DNA of 64,000 nucleotides from Rhizobium sp. BK196 (GCF_014193255.1 NZ_JACHZB010000001.1:714018-778017), one strand, 5' to 3'; shown: positions 36,009 through 45,216, numbered from the stretch's first letter. The notes: generated by a model from the sequence alone, not told the origin. A program made the numbers and translations.

Positions 36009-37658
36009 TTAGCGCGTCAGGCGCTTATGAGCTTGGCTGCCCGGGTTCAGCGCATCGGGGCCGAGGCGGCGGATCTTGTCCTGCTCGTAATCCTCGAAGT
36101 TGCCTTCGAACCATTCGACATGACCCTCGCCTTCGAAAGCGAGGATGTGGGTGGCCAAACGGTCGAGGAACATGCGATCGTGGCTGATGATGATGGCGCA
36201 GCCGGCGAAATTTTCCAGCGCGCTCTCGAGCGCACCCAGCGTTTCCGTATCAAGGTCATTGGTCGGTTCGTCGAGCAGCAGAACGTTGCCGCCGGCCTTC
36301 AGCATCTTGGCAAGGTGAACGCGATTTCGCTGACCACCCGAAAGGTTGCCGACCTTCTGCTGCTGATCGCCGCCCTTGAAGTTGAAGGCGCCGCAATAAG
36401 CGCGCGAGTTCATGTCGAACTTGCCGAGCTTGATGACTTCGGCGCCGCCGGAGATTTCTTCCCAGACGGTCTTGTTGCCGTCGAGTGCATCGCGGCTCTG
36501 GTCGACATATCCGAGATGCACGGTCTCGCCGATACGAATCGAGCCACTGTCGGGCTTTTCCTGACCGGTGATCATCTTGAACAGTGTCGTCTTGCCGGCG
36601 CCGTTCGGGCCGATGATGCCGACGATGCCGCCCGGCGGCAGCTTGATAGACAGATCGTTGATCAGCGTGCGGCCTTCAAAGCCCTTGGTGATGCCTTCCA
36701 TCTCGATGACCACCTGGCCGAGGCGCTCGCTGACCGGGATGATGATCTGCGCGTCACCAGGACGCTGCTTCTCGGCAGCCTCGACCAGCTGTTCGTAGGA
36801 CTTGATACGCGCCTTGGACTTGGCCTGACGGGCTTTCGGGCTGGAAGCGATCCATTCCTGTTCGCGGCTGATCGCCTTCTGACGGCCGGCTTCTTCGCGG
36901 TTTTCCTGCAGCATGCGCTTGGCCTTCGCCTGCAGGTAGGCCGAATAGTTGCCTTCGTAAGGAATGCCGCGGCCGCGGTCGAGCTCGAGGATCCAGCCGG
37001 TGACGTTATCCAGGAAGTAGCGATCGTGGGTGATCATCATCACGGCGCCTGGATAGTCGCGCAGGTGCTTTTCGAGCCAGGCGATGGTTTCGGCGTCCAG
37101 ATGGTTGGTCGGTTCGTCGAGCAGCAGCAGGTCGGGCTGCGACAGAAGCAGGCGGCAGAGCGCGATACGACGGCGCTCACCACCCGACAGTGTCGTGACA
37201 TCGGCGTCGCGCGGTGGGCAGCGCAGCGCTTCCATCGCCATCTCGACCTGGCTTTCCAGATCCCATAGGTTCTGGCTGTCGATGATGTCCTGAAGCTTCG
37301 CGCCCTCTTCCGCCGTCTCGTCGGAATAGTTCATCATCAACTCGTTGTACCGGTCGACGATTGCCGTCTTGGAGGCAACGCCTTCCATAACGTTCTCGAA
37401 CACCGTCTTTTTGGGATCGAGTTTTGGTTCCTGTTCCAGGTAGCCAACTGTCGCACCCTCAGCGAGCCAGGCTTCGCCGGTATACTCCTTGTCCTGGCCG
37501 GCGATGATGCGCAGCACGGTGGACTTACCGGCGCCGTTCGGACCCAGGATACCAATCTTGGCATCGGGATAGAAAGAAAGGTGGATATTCTCGAGGATCT
37601 TCTTATTGCCATAGGCCTTGTTGAGGCCGGACATATGATAGATGAACTGGCGTGCCAT
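36009..37658 (-). CDS. ettA: Energy-dependent translational throttle protein EttA (ABC-F ATPase)
   Basis: A 549-residue soluble ABC-F protein that binds the ribosomal E site and adjusts the first steps of translation according to the ATP/ADP ratio. It contains two ABC domains: Walker A GPNGAGKST with signature LSGGERRR, and GPNGAGKTT with signature LSGGQRNR. A basic linker lies between them (SPKARQAKSKARIKSYEQL). The N-terminal phrase MARQFIYHMSGLNKAYG and absence of membrane segments fit EttA rather than a transporter ATPase or Uup. GGAG lies upstream of the ATG. Confidence 0.94.
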   Translation of the reverse strand: MARQFIYHMSGLNKAYGNKKILENIHLSFYPDAKIGILGPNGAGKSTVLRIIAGQDKEYTGEAWLAEGATVGYLEQEPKLDPKKTVFENVMEGVASKTAIVDRYNELMMNYSDETAEEGAKLQDIIDSQNLWDLESQVEMAMEALRCPPRDADVTTLSGGERRRIALCRLLLSQPDLLLLDEPTNHLDAETIAWLEKHLRDYPGAVMMITHDRYFLDNVTGWILELDRGRGIPYEGNYSAYLQAKAKRMLQENREEAGRQKAISREQEWIASSPKARQAKSKARIKSYEQLVEAAEKQRPGDAQIIIPVSERLGQVVIEMEGITKGFEGRTLINDLSIKLPPGGIVGIIGPNGAGKTTLFKMITGQEKPDSGSIRIGETVHLGYVDQSRDALDGNKTVWEEISGGAEVIKLGKFDMNSRAYCGAFNFKGGDQQQKVGNLSGGQRNRVHLAKMLKAGGNVLLLDEPTNDLDTETLGALESALENFAGCAIIISHDRMFLDRLATHILAFEGEGHVEWFEGNFEDYEQDKIRRLGPDALNPGSQAHKRLTR

Positions 37659-37766
37659 GCTGGGATGCTCCGGACGGAAACTTGAAATCGTGGCCGCTAT
37701 GTAGGCGAAACCACGCCCGCGGGCAACGCCGAAACCCTGTTTCGTCAGGATTTCGGCATGTTTCCG

Positions 37767-38504
37767 TCAGAAGCCGGCGGCATCCACAATGCCTTCGTCG
37801 CAGCCGAAGGACGTCTGCCCTGCCCCTTGGATGAGGCCACCGAGGCCCTTCTCCTTCGCTTGAGCCGAAACGGCATCCTGCGAAAGCCCGATCGTCAGTT
37901 CACTGATCACGCGCTTGTTGCCGACGCGCCGGCAGCTCATCTTCACACGGTCACTGGCGCCAGCGCCGAAGCTCTTGTCGAACGCCGCCTTGATCGCATC
38001 TGATTTCAGCGTCTTGCCAACATTGGCGGCAAAGAGGTCGCGCACGGCCGAAGCATTGAGATCGCCCATAAGATAAATGGCGGTGGCGAAATAGTCGTCC
38101 GCGCTCATCTTCGTGCAGGTACCGTGCTTGATCCATTCATGCCGCTCGAGCGCCGATTGCGTCCCAGGCATCGCCTTGTCGAGCGCGCTCTTCGTCTCGG
38201 TCGAGAGGGTCACCGCCGGCAGGCTCGTCCATTGGCCGTCCTTGTCGGCGGTTTTCTGGTCGGCAGGTACGCCGCAATAATCCTGCCGCATCGGCCACAG
38301 GCCATGGAGAGAAAAGTTGGTGGCGTCATAGCGCTCGCCGCTCTGGCTGGCACACTCCGCCTTCTTCTGATTGGTCTGGCAGAACGCTGGCTGCCAGCTC
38401 GCCGCAAGAATGAAGCGTGTGCGCCCGCTTTCCTGCGCGGATACGGAACCGGCGGCAGATAACGAGAGGAATAGGATGGAAATCGACAGGAAAAGCTTGC
38501 TCAT
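37767..38504 (-). CDS. Secreted ribonuclease T2 family protein
   Basis: A 245-residue exported RNase that cuts single-stranded RNA through a 2',3'-cyclic phosphate. Residues 1-23 are a signal peptide (ending GSVSA). The two conserved active-site segments are present: CAS1 FSLHGLWP with His67 and CAS2 HEWIKHGTC with His122, Glu123, Lys126 and His127. Several cysteines suit periplasmic disulfides. GGGGCTG lies 6 nt before the ATG at 38504; the open frame extends 58 codons upstream but lacks coding character. A role in periplasmic RNA scavenging is the usual view. Confidence 0.92.
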   Translation of the reverse strand: MSKLFLSISILFLSLSAAGSVSAQESGRTRFILAASWQPAFCQTNQKKAECASQSGERYDATNFSLHGLWPMRQDYCGVPADQKTADKDGQWTSLPAVTLSTETKSALDKAMPGTQSALERHEWIKHGTCTKMSADDYFATAIYLMGDLNASAVRDLFAANVGKTLKSDAIKAAFDKSFGAGASDRVKMSCRRVGNKRVISELTIGLSQDAVSAQAKEKGLGGLIQGAGQTSFGCDEGIVDAAGF

Positions 38505-38662
38505 AAACAGCCCCGACAAAAGAACATTACAGGAACAAACAAGCACGAAGCCAACGATTTCGCAACCCTGAATCGCGAAGAAAATCAATTTTCGCATGTA
38601 TGCCGGACCAGGAAATATTGCATTGCTCGGGTATCTGGTCTTTTTGGGCGCAGGAGGAAGGC

Positions 38663-39613
38663 ATGGTTTTCGAGACATTGCGGCTTCAAAGCGCGGAAGC
38701 TTCGCTTGCCTATCATCACCAGCGTCCAGAGGGGCGCGCGCGGGCTATCCTGATGATTTCGCACGGGCTTGCCGAGCATTCCCGCCGCTATCAGCGCTTT
38801 GCTGAAGCCATGGCGGCAGGAGGTTATCACGTCTATGTGCATGATCATCGCGGCCATGGCGAGACAACCGCAGCCGATGCGCCGCTCGGCCGCTTCGCGA
38901 GACGGGACGGCATCGACCGTGTCATCAACGATATCGCTGCCATGCACGACTTTGCCACGACCCGCGACCCCGGCCTGCCCGTCATCCTGTTCGGCCATTC
39001 GATGGGCGGCCTGATCGCACTCAATGCCGCCGCCGAACTTCCCGGCCGGTTCGCAGCCCTTGCCGTCTGGAATTCGAACTTCGCGGTTGGTCTTTCCGGC
39101 CGCGTCGCACAGGCGATCCTGCTTGCCGAGCGCATGCTGAAAGGCTCCGATGTGCCGAGCGACATGCTGCCGAGGCTGACATTTTCCGCCTGGGGCAAAT
39201 CCATTCCCGATCACCGGACGGGATTCGACTGGCTGTCACACGATCCGGATAAGGTCGATGCCTATATTGCCGATCCGCTCTGTGGCTTCGATGCGTCCAT
39301 ATCGCTCTGGCTCGATGTCTTCGCCCTCACCTTTCGCGGTATCGAGAAAGGGCGGCTCGATATTCTGCCGAAGGACATGCCGATCCATCTGTGCGGCGGT
39401 GGCAAGGACCCGGCAACCATCAATGGAAAAGCCGTGCTGTGGTTGTCAAAGCGTTTGAAAAGCCAAGGCTTCTCCCGTATCAGCACCCAGATATATCAGG
39501 ACATGCGGCATGAAACGCTGAACGAGATCGGCGCGGAAGCGGCAATTGCGGATTTCGCCCACTGGTGCGATGAAGCGATCCGCACGGTCCGGAGCAAAAG
39601 GACCCTGAGATGA
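38663..39613 (+). CDS. Alpha/beta hydrolase, lysophospholipase/monoacylglycerol lipase-like
   Basis: A 316-residue serine hydrolase. HGLAEHSRRYQRFAEAMAAGGYHVYVHDHRGHG is split over about residues 32-65 and is typical of the PldB/monoacylglycerol lipase group. The nucleophile elbow is FGHSMGG, and the catalytic His is likely that of DMRHETLNE near the C terminus. No signal peptide is seen. The ATG at 38663 has GGAGGAAGG directly upstream, better than in-frame starts further back. It overlaps the next gene by ATGA, so it is translationally coupled to the EamA transporter. Confidence 0.87.
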   Translation: MVFETLRLQSAEASLAYHHQRPEGRARAILMISHGLAEHSRRYQRFAEAMAAGGYHVYVHDHRGHGETTAADAPLGRFARRDGIDRVINDIAAMHDFATTRDPGLPVILFGHSMGGLIALNAAAELPGRFAALAVWNSNFAVGLSGRVAQAILLAERMLKGSDVPSDMLPRLTFSAWGKSIPDHRTGFDWLSHDPDKVDAYIADPLCGFDASISLWLDVFALTFRGIEKGRLDILPKDMPIHLCGGGKDPATINGKAVLWLSKRLKSQGFSRISTQIYQDMRHETLNEIGAEAAIADFAHWCDEAIRTVRSKRTLR

Positions 39614-40566
39614 CGAGCACGACTTCCACACGCCATCCCGCTGCCTCCGAGGTGACGCTCGGCCTGCTTTTCATGCTGCTCTCGGTGCTGATCTCGCCGC
39701 TGATCGACATCTTCTCGAAGCTCGCGACGGCAACGATCTCGTCGACGGAAGTCGCCGGCTTCCGTTTCGTCATCCAGTCGCTGACCATGCTGCCTTTCGT
39801 ATTTCTGCGTGGCGCCAGAATCCGGCTTTCGCTGAAGCAGAGCTGCTATCATGCCATCCGCGGTGCGATGGTCACCACGTCGATGATCTGCTTCGTCACG
39901 ACGCTGAAGGTCATGGCGGTTGCCGATGCGATCGCCATCTTCTTCGTCGAGCCGATCATCCTGACGATCCTTGGCAGCATCTTTCTGAAGGAAACCATCG
40001 GCTGGCGGCGCTACAGCGCCTGCGCCGTCGGTTTCCTGGGCGCCATGCTGATTATCCAGCCCAGCTTTGAAGAGGTCGGCTATATTGCCCTGCTGCCCGT
40101 CGTCAGCGCCTTCTGCATCGCCGTCTTCGCGCTGATGACGCGGGTGCTCTCGCATCGGGAGGATCCCTGGGCCATGCAGTTCCAGACCGGCCTCTGGGGC
40201 ATCTTCTTCTGCGCCGTCATCCTGTTCTTCGGCTACGGCAGCGGCTCCGATATCATCGATACGGTAATGCCCGATCTTCCGGCCTTCGGCTACCTGCTCG
40301 GTACGGGCATTGCCGCTGCAATAACAGGCATTCTCGCGGCTTACGCCTATCGCGCCGCCCCGGCCTCGACGCTGGCACCATTGCAATATCTTGAAATCGT
40401 CTCAGCCACCGTCTTCGCCTGGCTGGTCTTCGCCGATTTCCCTGATGCGTTGAAATGGCTCGGCATCCTCATCGTCATCGCGTCGGGCCTCTATATCATC
40501 TGGCGTGAGCGGCGCTTTGCTTCCAAACCCGTATCCGATACATCTGAGGCAACGCGGGCGCCCTAA
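39610..40566 (+). CDS. EamA family (DMT superfamily) transporter
   Basis: A 318-residue membrane protein with ten predicted helices in two EamA repeats. LLFMLLSVLISPLIDIFSKLATATIS starts the first repeat, and AIAIFFVEPIILTILGSIFLKETIGWRR closes it. A second set ends with TLAPLQYLEIVSATVFAWLVFADFP. The form is close to RhaT/YdcZ-like S-adenosylmethionine or metabolite exporters in rhizobia, but the substrate is unknown. It is coupled to the hydrolase by a 4-base overlap, and the CoA-transferase gene follows 43 nt later. Confidence 0.85.
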   Translation: MTSTTSTRHPAASEVTLGLLFMLLSVLISPLIDIFSKLATATISSTEVAGFRFVIQSLTMLPFVFLRGARIRLSLKQSCYHAIRGAMVTTSMICFVTTLKVMAVADAIAIFFVEPIILTILGSIFLKETIGWRRYSACAVGFLGAMLIIQPSFEEVGYIALLPVVSAFCIAVFALMTRVLSHREDPWAMQFQTGLWGIFFCAVILFFGYGSGSDIIDTVMPDLPAFGYLLGTGIAAAITGILAAYAYRAAPASTLAPLQYLEIVSATVFAWLVFADFPDALKWLGILIVIASGLYIIWRERRFASKPVSDTSEATRAP

Positions 40567-40609
40567 AATCCGCCGCCCGCACGGAGTTTGCGAGGAACTT
40601 GGGAGGAAG

Positions 40610-41809
40610 ATGACGCAAGACGTGAAGAAGAAGCCGCCGCTTGCCGGCATCAGGGTCATCGAGCTTGCGCGCGTGCTGGCCGGCCCATGGGCGGGGCAGA
40701 TGCTGGCCGATCTCGGCGCCGATGTCATCAAGGTGGAAAACCCTGACGGTGGCGACGACACCAGACACTGGGGACCGCCCTTCGTCGAGGGCGCGGATGG
40801 AGAAAACCTCTCTGCCGCCTATTACCACTCGACCAATCGCGGCAAGCGGTCCATCACCGCAGACCTAAAAAGCAAAGAAGGCCAATCGCTGGTGCGCCGC
40901 CTCGTCGCCACCGCTGATGTGCTGATCGAGAATTTCAAGCTCGGCGGCCTTGTCAAATTCGGGCTCGATTACGAAAGCCTGAAAGCAATCAATCCGCGTC
41001 TCGTCTATTGCTCCATCACCGGCTTCGGCCAGACCGGCCCCTACGCCAGTCTCGCCGGCTACGACTATATCGTCCAGGGCATGTCGGGTTTTATGTCGAT
41101 AACGGGTGAACCGGATGGACAGCCGATGAAAGCGGGTGTCGCGATTGCCGATATCTTCACCGGCATCTATGCGGTCTCAGCGATCGAAGCCGCCCTCATC
41201 CATGCCCTAAAGACGGGCGAAGGCCAGCTGGTCGACATGGCGCTGCTCGATGTGCAATCGGCAGTGCTCGCCAACCAGAACATGAATTACCTGGTGTCCG
41301 GCCGTGCCCCAGTCCGGCTCGGCAACGCTCACCCGAACATATCGCCGTACGAGGTGGTGCCCACAGCTGATGGTTATCTCATCCTTGCCATCGGCAATGA
41401 TGGCCAGTTTCGTCGTCTCTGCACGATCCTTGGCCTCGTCATCGGCGATGATGAAAACTTCGCGACCAACAAGGCCCGCGTCGCCAACAGAGACGCAGTT
41501 CGTCGGATGGTCTCAACCGAAACGCTGAAATGGCAAAAAGCGGATCTGCTCAAGGCCTGCGAGGACAATGCCGTGCCAGCCGGCGCCATCAATACGATCG
41601 AGGAAATGTTTGCCGATCCGCAGGTCAAGGCGCGCGGCCTGCGGGTTGATCTGCCGGATGCAGCGGGCACGATGATCCCCGGCGTGCGTACGCCGGTAGT
41701 GCTGTCGGAAACGCCGCTGCGATACGAGCGGCCGAGTCCGCGTCTGGGGGAACACAATGACGAGGTTCTGGCCGAACTTGTAGAATGGGAGAGGAAGACA
41801 TCGCCATGA
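40610..41809 (+). CDS. CoA-transferase family III (CaiB/BaiF) protein
   Basis: A 399-residue cytoplasmic enzyme that moves CoA between organic acids. Conserved parts are RVIELARVLAGPWAGQMLADLGADVIKVE at the N terminus, NRGKRSITADLKS, ENFKLGG, and GQLVDMALLD, whose Asp corresponds to the catalytic aspartate of formyl-CoA transferase. The ATG at 40610 follows GGGAGGAAG closely; the frame is open 35 codons earlier inside the upstream gene. It is followed 13 nt later by a thiamine-diphosphate enzyme. The pair recalls formyl-CoA transferase with oxalyl-CoA decarboxylase, but the partner is not Oxc-like in detail, so the substrate is unknown. Confidence 0.85.
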   Translation: MTQDVKKKPPLAGIRVIELARVLAGPWAGQMLADLGADVIKVENPDGGDDTRHWGPPFVEGADGENLSAAYYHSTNRGKRSITADLKSKEGQSLVRRLVATADVLIENFKLGGLVKFGLDYESLKAINPRLVYCSITGFGQTGPYASLAGYDYIVQGMSGFMSITGEPDGQPMKAGVAIADIFTGIYAVSAIEAALIHALKTGEGQLVDMALLDVQSAVLANQNMNYLVSGRAPVRLGNAHPNISPYEVVPTADGYLILAIGNDGQFRRLCTILGLVIGDDENFATNKARVANRDAVRRMVSTETLKWQKADLLKACEDNAVPAGAINTIEEMFADPQVKARGLRVDLPDAAGTMIPGVRTPVVLSETPLRYERPSPRLGEHNDEVLAELVEWERKTSP

Positions 41810-41822
41810 GAAGGAGGGAGCC

Positions 41823-43481
41823 ATGAAGAGGACAGGCGGGCAATTGATCGTCGAGGCGCTGAAGGCAAACGGCGTAAAACGTCTCTCCTGTGTACCGGGA
41901 GAGAGCTTCCTCGCTGTGCTTGACGCCCTGCATGACACCGATATCGACGTGATCGTCTGCCGCCAGGAAGGCGGAGCCGCGATGATGGCGGATTGTTGGG
42001 GCCGGCTGACCGGCGAACCCGGCATCTGCATGGTCACCCGCGGCCCCGGCGCCACCAATGCCTCTGCCGGCCTGCACATTGCCCGGCAGGATTCGATCCC
42101 GATGATCCTCTTCATCGGCCAGGTGCAGCGGGATGCGCGCGAGCGCGAAGCCTTCCAGGAGGTCGAGTTCCGCCGCGCCTTCACCGAATTTGCCAAATGG
42201 GTCGGCGAGATCGACGATGCCGCCCGCATCCCGGAATTCGTCACCCGCGCTTTCGCGATCGCCACATCAGGCCGCCCCGGCCCGGTCGTGCTGACGTTGC
42301 CCGAGGACATGCTGCGCGACGAGGTCGAAGCGCCCCGCGCCAAGCGCTACACCCGCGTCGATGCCCATCCCGGCCGCAGCCAGATCGATGATCTCTACCT
42401 GCGCCTGTTGAAGGCCGAGCGGCCGATGATCATCCTCGGCGGCACCCGCTGGGATGCCGATGCCGTCGCCGATTTCCAGACTTTTGCCGAGCGCTTCAGC
42501 CTGCCGGTCGGCTGTTCCTTCCGCCGCCAGATGCTGTTCGATCACCTGCACCCCTCCTACGCCGGCGATGTCGGTATCGGCATCAATCCGGCGCTCGCCA
42601 AAGAGATCAAGGAAAGCGACCTGCTGATCCTGCTCGGCAGCCGCATGTCGGAAATGCCCTCATCAGGTTATACGCTGCTCGATATCCCCTACCCGGCCCA
42701 GTCACTCGTTCACATTCATCCGGATCCGTCGGAACTCGGCCACGTCTACCGCCCCGATCTTGCGATCTGCGCCAGCCCCGCCGATCTCGTCGCAGCGCTT
42801 GCCGATCTCGAAGCGCCGGCAGAACCGCGCTGGGCCGAACGCACCGAGCGCATGCATCAGGCTTATCTCGTCTGGTCGAAACCGCCGGCGACAGGGCCTG
42901 GCGCGGTGCAGATGGGGCCGATCATGGAATGGCTGGAGGCCAATACGAAGCCGGACACGATCTTTACCAATGGCGCCGGCAACTACGCCACCTGGGTCCA
43001 TCGCTTCCACCGCTTCCGCCGCTTCAATACCCAAGCCGCCCCAACCTCAGGCTCCATGGGCTACGGTCTGCCGGCCGCGGTTGCCGCCAAGCAGCTTTTT
43101 CCAGAAAGGGAGGTCATTTGCTTTGCCGGCGACGGCTGCTTCTTGATGCACGGACAGGAATTTGCGACCGCCGTGCGCTACGACCTGCCGATCATCGCAG
43201 TCGTGGTCAACAACGGCATTTACGGCACGATCCGCATGCATCAGGAGCGTGAATATCCAGGTCGCGTCAGCGCCACCGACCTCACCAATCCGGATTTTGC
43301 AACCCTTGCCCGCGCTTATGGCGGCCACGGCGAGACGGTGGAAAAGACCGACGAATTCGCTCCGGCCTTCGAGCGGGCGCGCGACAGCGGCAAACCGGCG
43401 ATCATCGAAATCAAACTCGATCCCGAGGCAATCACGCCAACGCGTACTCTGTCGGAAATCGCCCAAACAAAAAGCCGGTGA
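41823..43481 (+). CDS. Thiamine diphosphate-dependent enzyme, acetolactate synthase-like
   Basis: A 552-residue enzyme with the three ThDP domains. The N-terminal domain has the catalytic Glu in CRQEGGAAMMADC and MVTRGPGATNASAGL. The middle domain includes PMIILGGTRWDADAV. The C-terminal pyrophosphate domain contains GSMGYGLPAAVAAK and the GDGCFLMHGQEF-to-NNG magnesium site. It resembles the large acetolactate synthase subunit group, but no small subunit gene is nearby, so a 2-oxoacid decarboxylase or carboligase of unknown substrate is as likely as IlvB. A strong AAGGAGG precedes the ATG. Confidence 0.82.
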   Translation: MKRTGGQLIVEALKANGVKRLSCVPGESFLAVLDALHDTDIDVIVCRQEGGAAMMADCWGRLTGEPGICMVTRGPGATNASAGLHIARQDSIPMILFIGQVQRDAREREAFQEVEFRRAFTEFAKWVGEIDDAARIPEFVTRAFAIATSGRPGPVVLTLPEDMLRDEVEAPRAKRYTRVDAHPGRSQIDDLYLRLLKAERPMIILGGTRWDADAVADFQTFAERFSLPVGCSFRRQMLFDHLHPSYAGDVGIGINPALAKEIKESDLLILLGSRMSEMPSSGYTLLDIPYPAQSLVHIHPDPSELGHVYRPDLAICASPADLVAALADLEAPAEPRWAERTERMHQAYLVWSKPPATGPGAVQMGPIMEWLEANTKPDTIFTNGAGNYATWVHRFHRFRRFNTQAAPTSGSMGYGLPAAVAAKQLFPEREVICFAGDGCFLMHGQEFATAVRYDLPIIAVVVNNGIYGTIRMHQEREYPGRVSATDLTNPDFATLARAYGGHGETVEKTDEFAPAFERARDSGKPAIIEIKLDPEAITPTRTLSEIAQTKSR

Positions 43482-43518
43482 ATACGTGAACTAACCCAGT
43501 TTACACCTCACCGGCTTT
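43471..43518. terminator. Bidirectional terminator overlapping the ThDP gene stop
   Basis: AAAGCCGGTG (43471-43480) pairs with CACCGGCTTT (43509-43518) around a loop that has its own partial stem (GTGAACT with AGTTTACAC). The stem includes the ThDP gene stop codon and separates it from the convergent ridA gene. Confidence 0.65.
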
Positions 43519-43540
43519 GATTGGTCGCTTTTAAGCGCTC

Positions 43541-43885
43541 TTAGTCGAGAGCGGCCGTGACGATGAACTCGACCTTGTACTTGGGCGCAGCGAGCTTGGC
43601 TTCACTGGTGGCGCGGGCCGGCGGGTTTGCCGGGTCGATCCAACCTTCCCAGACGGCGTTCATCTCGCCGAAATAGGCGATATCGGAGAGATAGATGATC
43701 GTCTGCAGGATCTTCGACTTGTTGCTGCCGGCAGCGGCCAGCAGCCGGTCGACTTCGCCGAGTGCCGACTTGCACTGATCGGTAACGCTTTCGCCTTCGC
43801 CGACCTGGCCTGCGAGATAGACCGTGTTGCCGTGGATGACGGCGCCGCTCATGCGGGCACCGATGTCGATACGCTTGATGCTCAT
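43541..43885 (-). CDS. RidA/YjgF/YER057c/UK114 family protein
   Basis: A 114-residue small protein of the Rid family, which forms trimers and hydrolyses reactive enamine/imine intermediates to keto acids and ammonia. GNTVYLAGQVGEGE, LQTIIYLSDIAYFGEMN and the NPPARATSEAKLAAPKYKVEF end are typical; the Arg in PPARAT corresponds to the substrate-binding arginine. The short, divergent form suggests a Rid subfamily other than archetypal RidA. The upstream DUF442 gene is on the same strand, 70 nt away. Confidence 0.88.
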   Translation of the reverse strand: MSIKRIDIGARMSGAVIHGNTVYLAGQVGEGESVTDQCKSALGEVDRLLAAAGSNKSKILQTIIYLSDIAYFGEMNAVWEGWIDPANPPARATSEAKLAAPKYKVEFIVTAALD

Positions 43886-43911
43886 CGTGTTCTCCTGTTC
43901 ATTAAATGAAA

Positions 43912-43932
43912 GACGCCGCTTAAGGCGGCGTC
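43912..43932 (-). terminator. Hairpin between the DUF442 gene and the RidA-family gene
   Basis: GACGCCGC (43912-43919) and GCGGCGTC (43925-43932) form an 8-bp stem with a 5-nt loop, followed on the minus strand by TTTCATTT. It probably ends transcripts of the DUF442 gene. Confidence 0.6.
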
Positions 43933-43955
43933 ATATTGGACCGGGTAAGGCCGGA

Positions 43956-44294
43956 TCAGGCGCGAATGTGGTGCGTCTTCTGATAAATCGCCGTGGAGCG
44001 TGCGCCGGAGCGGCAGTAGCCGAGCATCGGGCGTTCGAATTCGTCGAGCGCATCGACCATGCCCTGCACGGCTTCCTCGGTCACGCCCATAGGTCCAACC
44101 GGCACATGGGTGATATCGAGACCGATTTCCTTGGCGCGGGCTTCGATGACGGCAAAGGGCGTCTGATCCGGGCTTTCGCCATCCGGACGATGGCAGACGA
44201 TGGACTTGAAGCCGAGCGCCTTAATCTGGTCGAGATCCTCTACCGAGATCTGGCCGGAAACGGAGTATTCATCGTCGATCTGGCGGATATCCAT
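43956..44294 (-). CDS. TIGR01244/DUF442 family phosphatase-like protein
   Basis: A 112-residue protein of the beta-lactamase-hydrolase-like (Blh N-domain, DUF442) family. It has a dual-specificity-phosphatase fold. The signature GYCRSGARST is a Cys-x5-Arg loop as in protein tyrosine phosphatases, and IVCHRPDGESPDQTP is the conserved N-terminal part. In some relatives this domain is fused to a persulfide dioxygenase or rhodanese and linked to sulfide detoxification; here it stands alone. The ATG at 44294 has GAGGAG upstream. Confidence 0.82.
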   Translation of the reverse strand: MDIRQIDDEYSVSGQISVEDLDQIKALGFKSIVCHRPDGESPDQTPFAVIEARAKEIGLDITHVPVGPMGVTEEAVQGMVDALDEFERPMLGYCRSGARSTAIYQKTHHIRA

Positions 44295-44379
44295 CGTCTC
44301 AATCTCCTCAAAATGGTGGGCTGAAGGTCTACGACGCGTCCTGTCAAGCGTCAACATGTCTTCGCGGAACGCTCCTTCA

Positions 44380-45216
44380 TCAGACGAATGCAAAGCGCAG
44401 GCCGTAGCTGCGGCTTTCCCCCGGCTTCAGCCAGTTAAATTCGCCAGCAGCCTCCAGTTCATCGCGCGACACCCAGCGATGCGACACGGGCTCGATCCCG
44501 ATAATATGCGCCGGCGCCTTCTGGTTCCGCCAGATCTGCAGATGCGGCAGCGTATCGGCGCGGAAGCGCACCCGCAGCGTCTTGCCGTTGATTGCCGCGA
44601 TCGGCCCGAGCCGGATTTCGGCAAAACCATCCTCCGTGGCTGGAGCCTCGACGCAGAAGATGCCACCCGGCTCCTCACCGAAGGCCCAGGGGAAACCAGC
44701 GCCCTCCAGCATCTTTCCTTCGAGCCGCGTTCCCGCGTCCAGCCATTTGCCGCCGATGTTCATATGGTACATCAGAAAGGTCGACACCGTTTGGTCGCCC
44801 ATATTGACGACGCGGTCCTCGAGCGAAACCTCGCCGCTTGCCCCGTCGATCCGCCACAGCCGCTCGATACGCTGCGGCACCCCCTCGACGGTGGTCACAT
44901 CAATGTCGGCGCGGCATTCGGCATTACCGTTTTCGAACTTCGTCCAGAACACCTTGGCCGTGTGGCCGGAAGCCGAACCGTGCAGCGGATAGATCTTGCC
45001 ATCCGTGCCGGGAATTGGTTGCCGATGACGGATATGATCGGGACCGCAAGTAAAAAGGAAGCCTTCGAGCGAATGATCGATTCGCGGATCGCCATCGTCA
45101 GGTATGGCGCGCTTGGGCGCGATATCGATGCCCTCGACGACGCAGCCGCCGATATCCAGTACCGATCTTTCATCCAGCATCAGGCGCGGCCCGCGCGCCG
45201 CGGCAAATTCGATCAT
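44380..45216 (-). CDS. DUF4432 / aldose 1-epimerase-like protein
   Basis: A 278-residue protein of the galactose-mutarotase-like beta-sandwich superfamily. Features are GFLFTCGPDHIRHRQPIPGTDGKIYPLHGSASG, spread over about residues 52-85 with the conserved HG. FLMYHMNIGG follows, then GIEPVSHRW near the C terminus. His and Glu residues in these places act in mutarotases. The family is thought to act on sugars or sugar derivatives, but the real substrate is unknown. It is divergent from the L,D-transpeptidase gene, and the 252-nt intergenic region (45217-45468) shows no other gene. Confidence 0.75.
   Translation of the reverse strand: MIEFAAARGPRLMLDERSVLDIGGCVVEGIDIAPKRAIPDDGDPRIDHSLEGFLFTCGPDHIRHRQPIPGTDGKIYPLHGSASGHTAKVFWTKFENGNAECRADIDVTTVEGVPQRIERLWRIDGASGEVSLEDRVVNMGDQTVSTFLMYHMNIGGKWLDAGTRLEGKMLEGAGFPWAFGEEPGGIFCVEAPATEDGFAEIRLGPIAAINGKTLRVRFRADTLPHLQIWRNQKAPAHIIGIEPVSHRWVSRDELEAAGEFNWLKPGESRSYGLRFAFV

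Noticed and set aside
41823..43481. Oxalyl-CoA decarboxylase
   Set aside because: The CoA-transferase neighbour suggested it, but the N-terminal and middle-domain motifs look like the acetolactate synthase group rather than Oxc.
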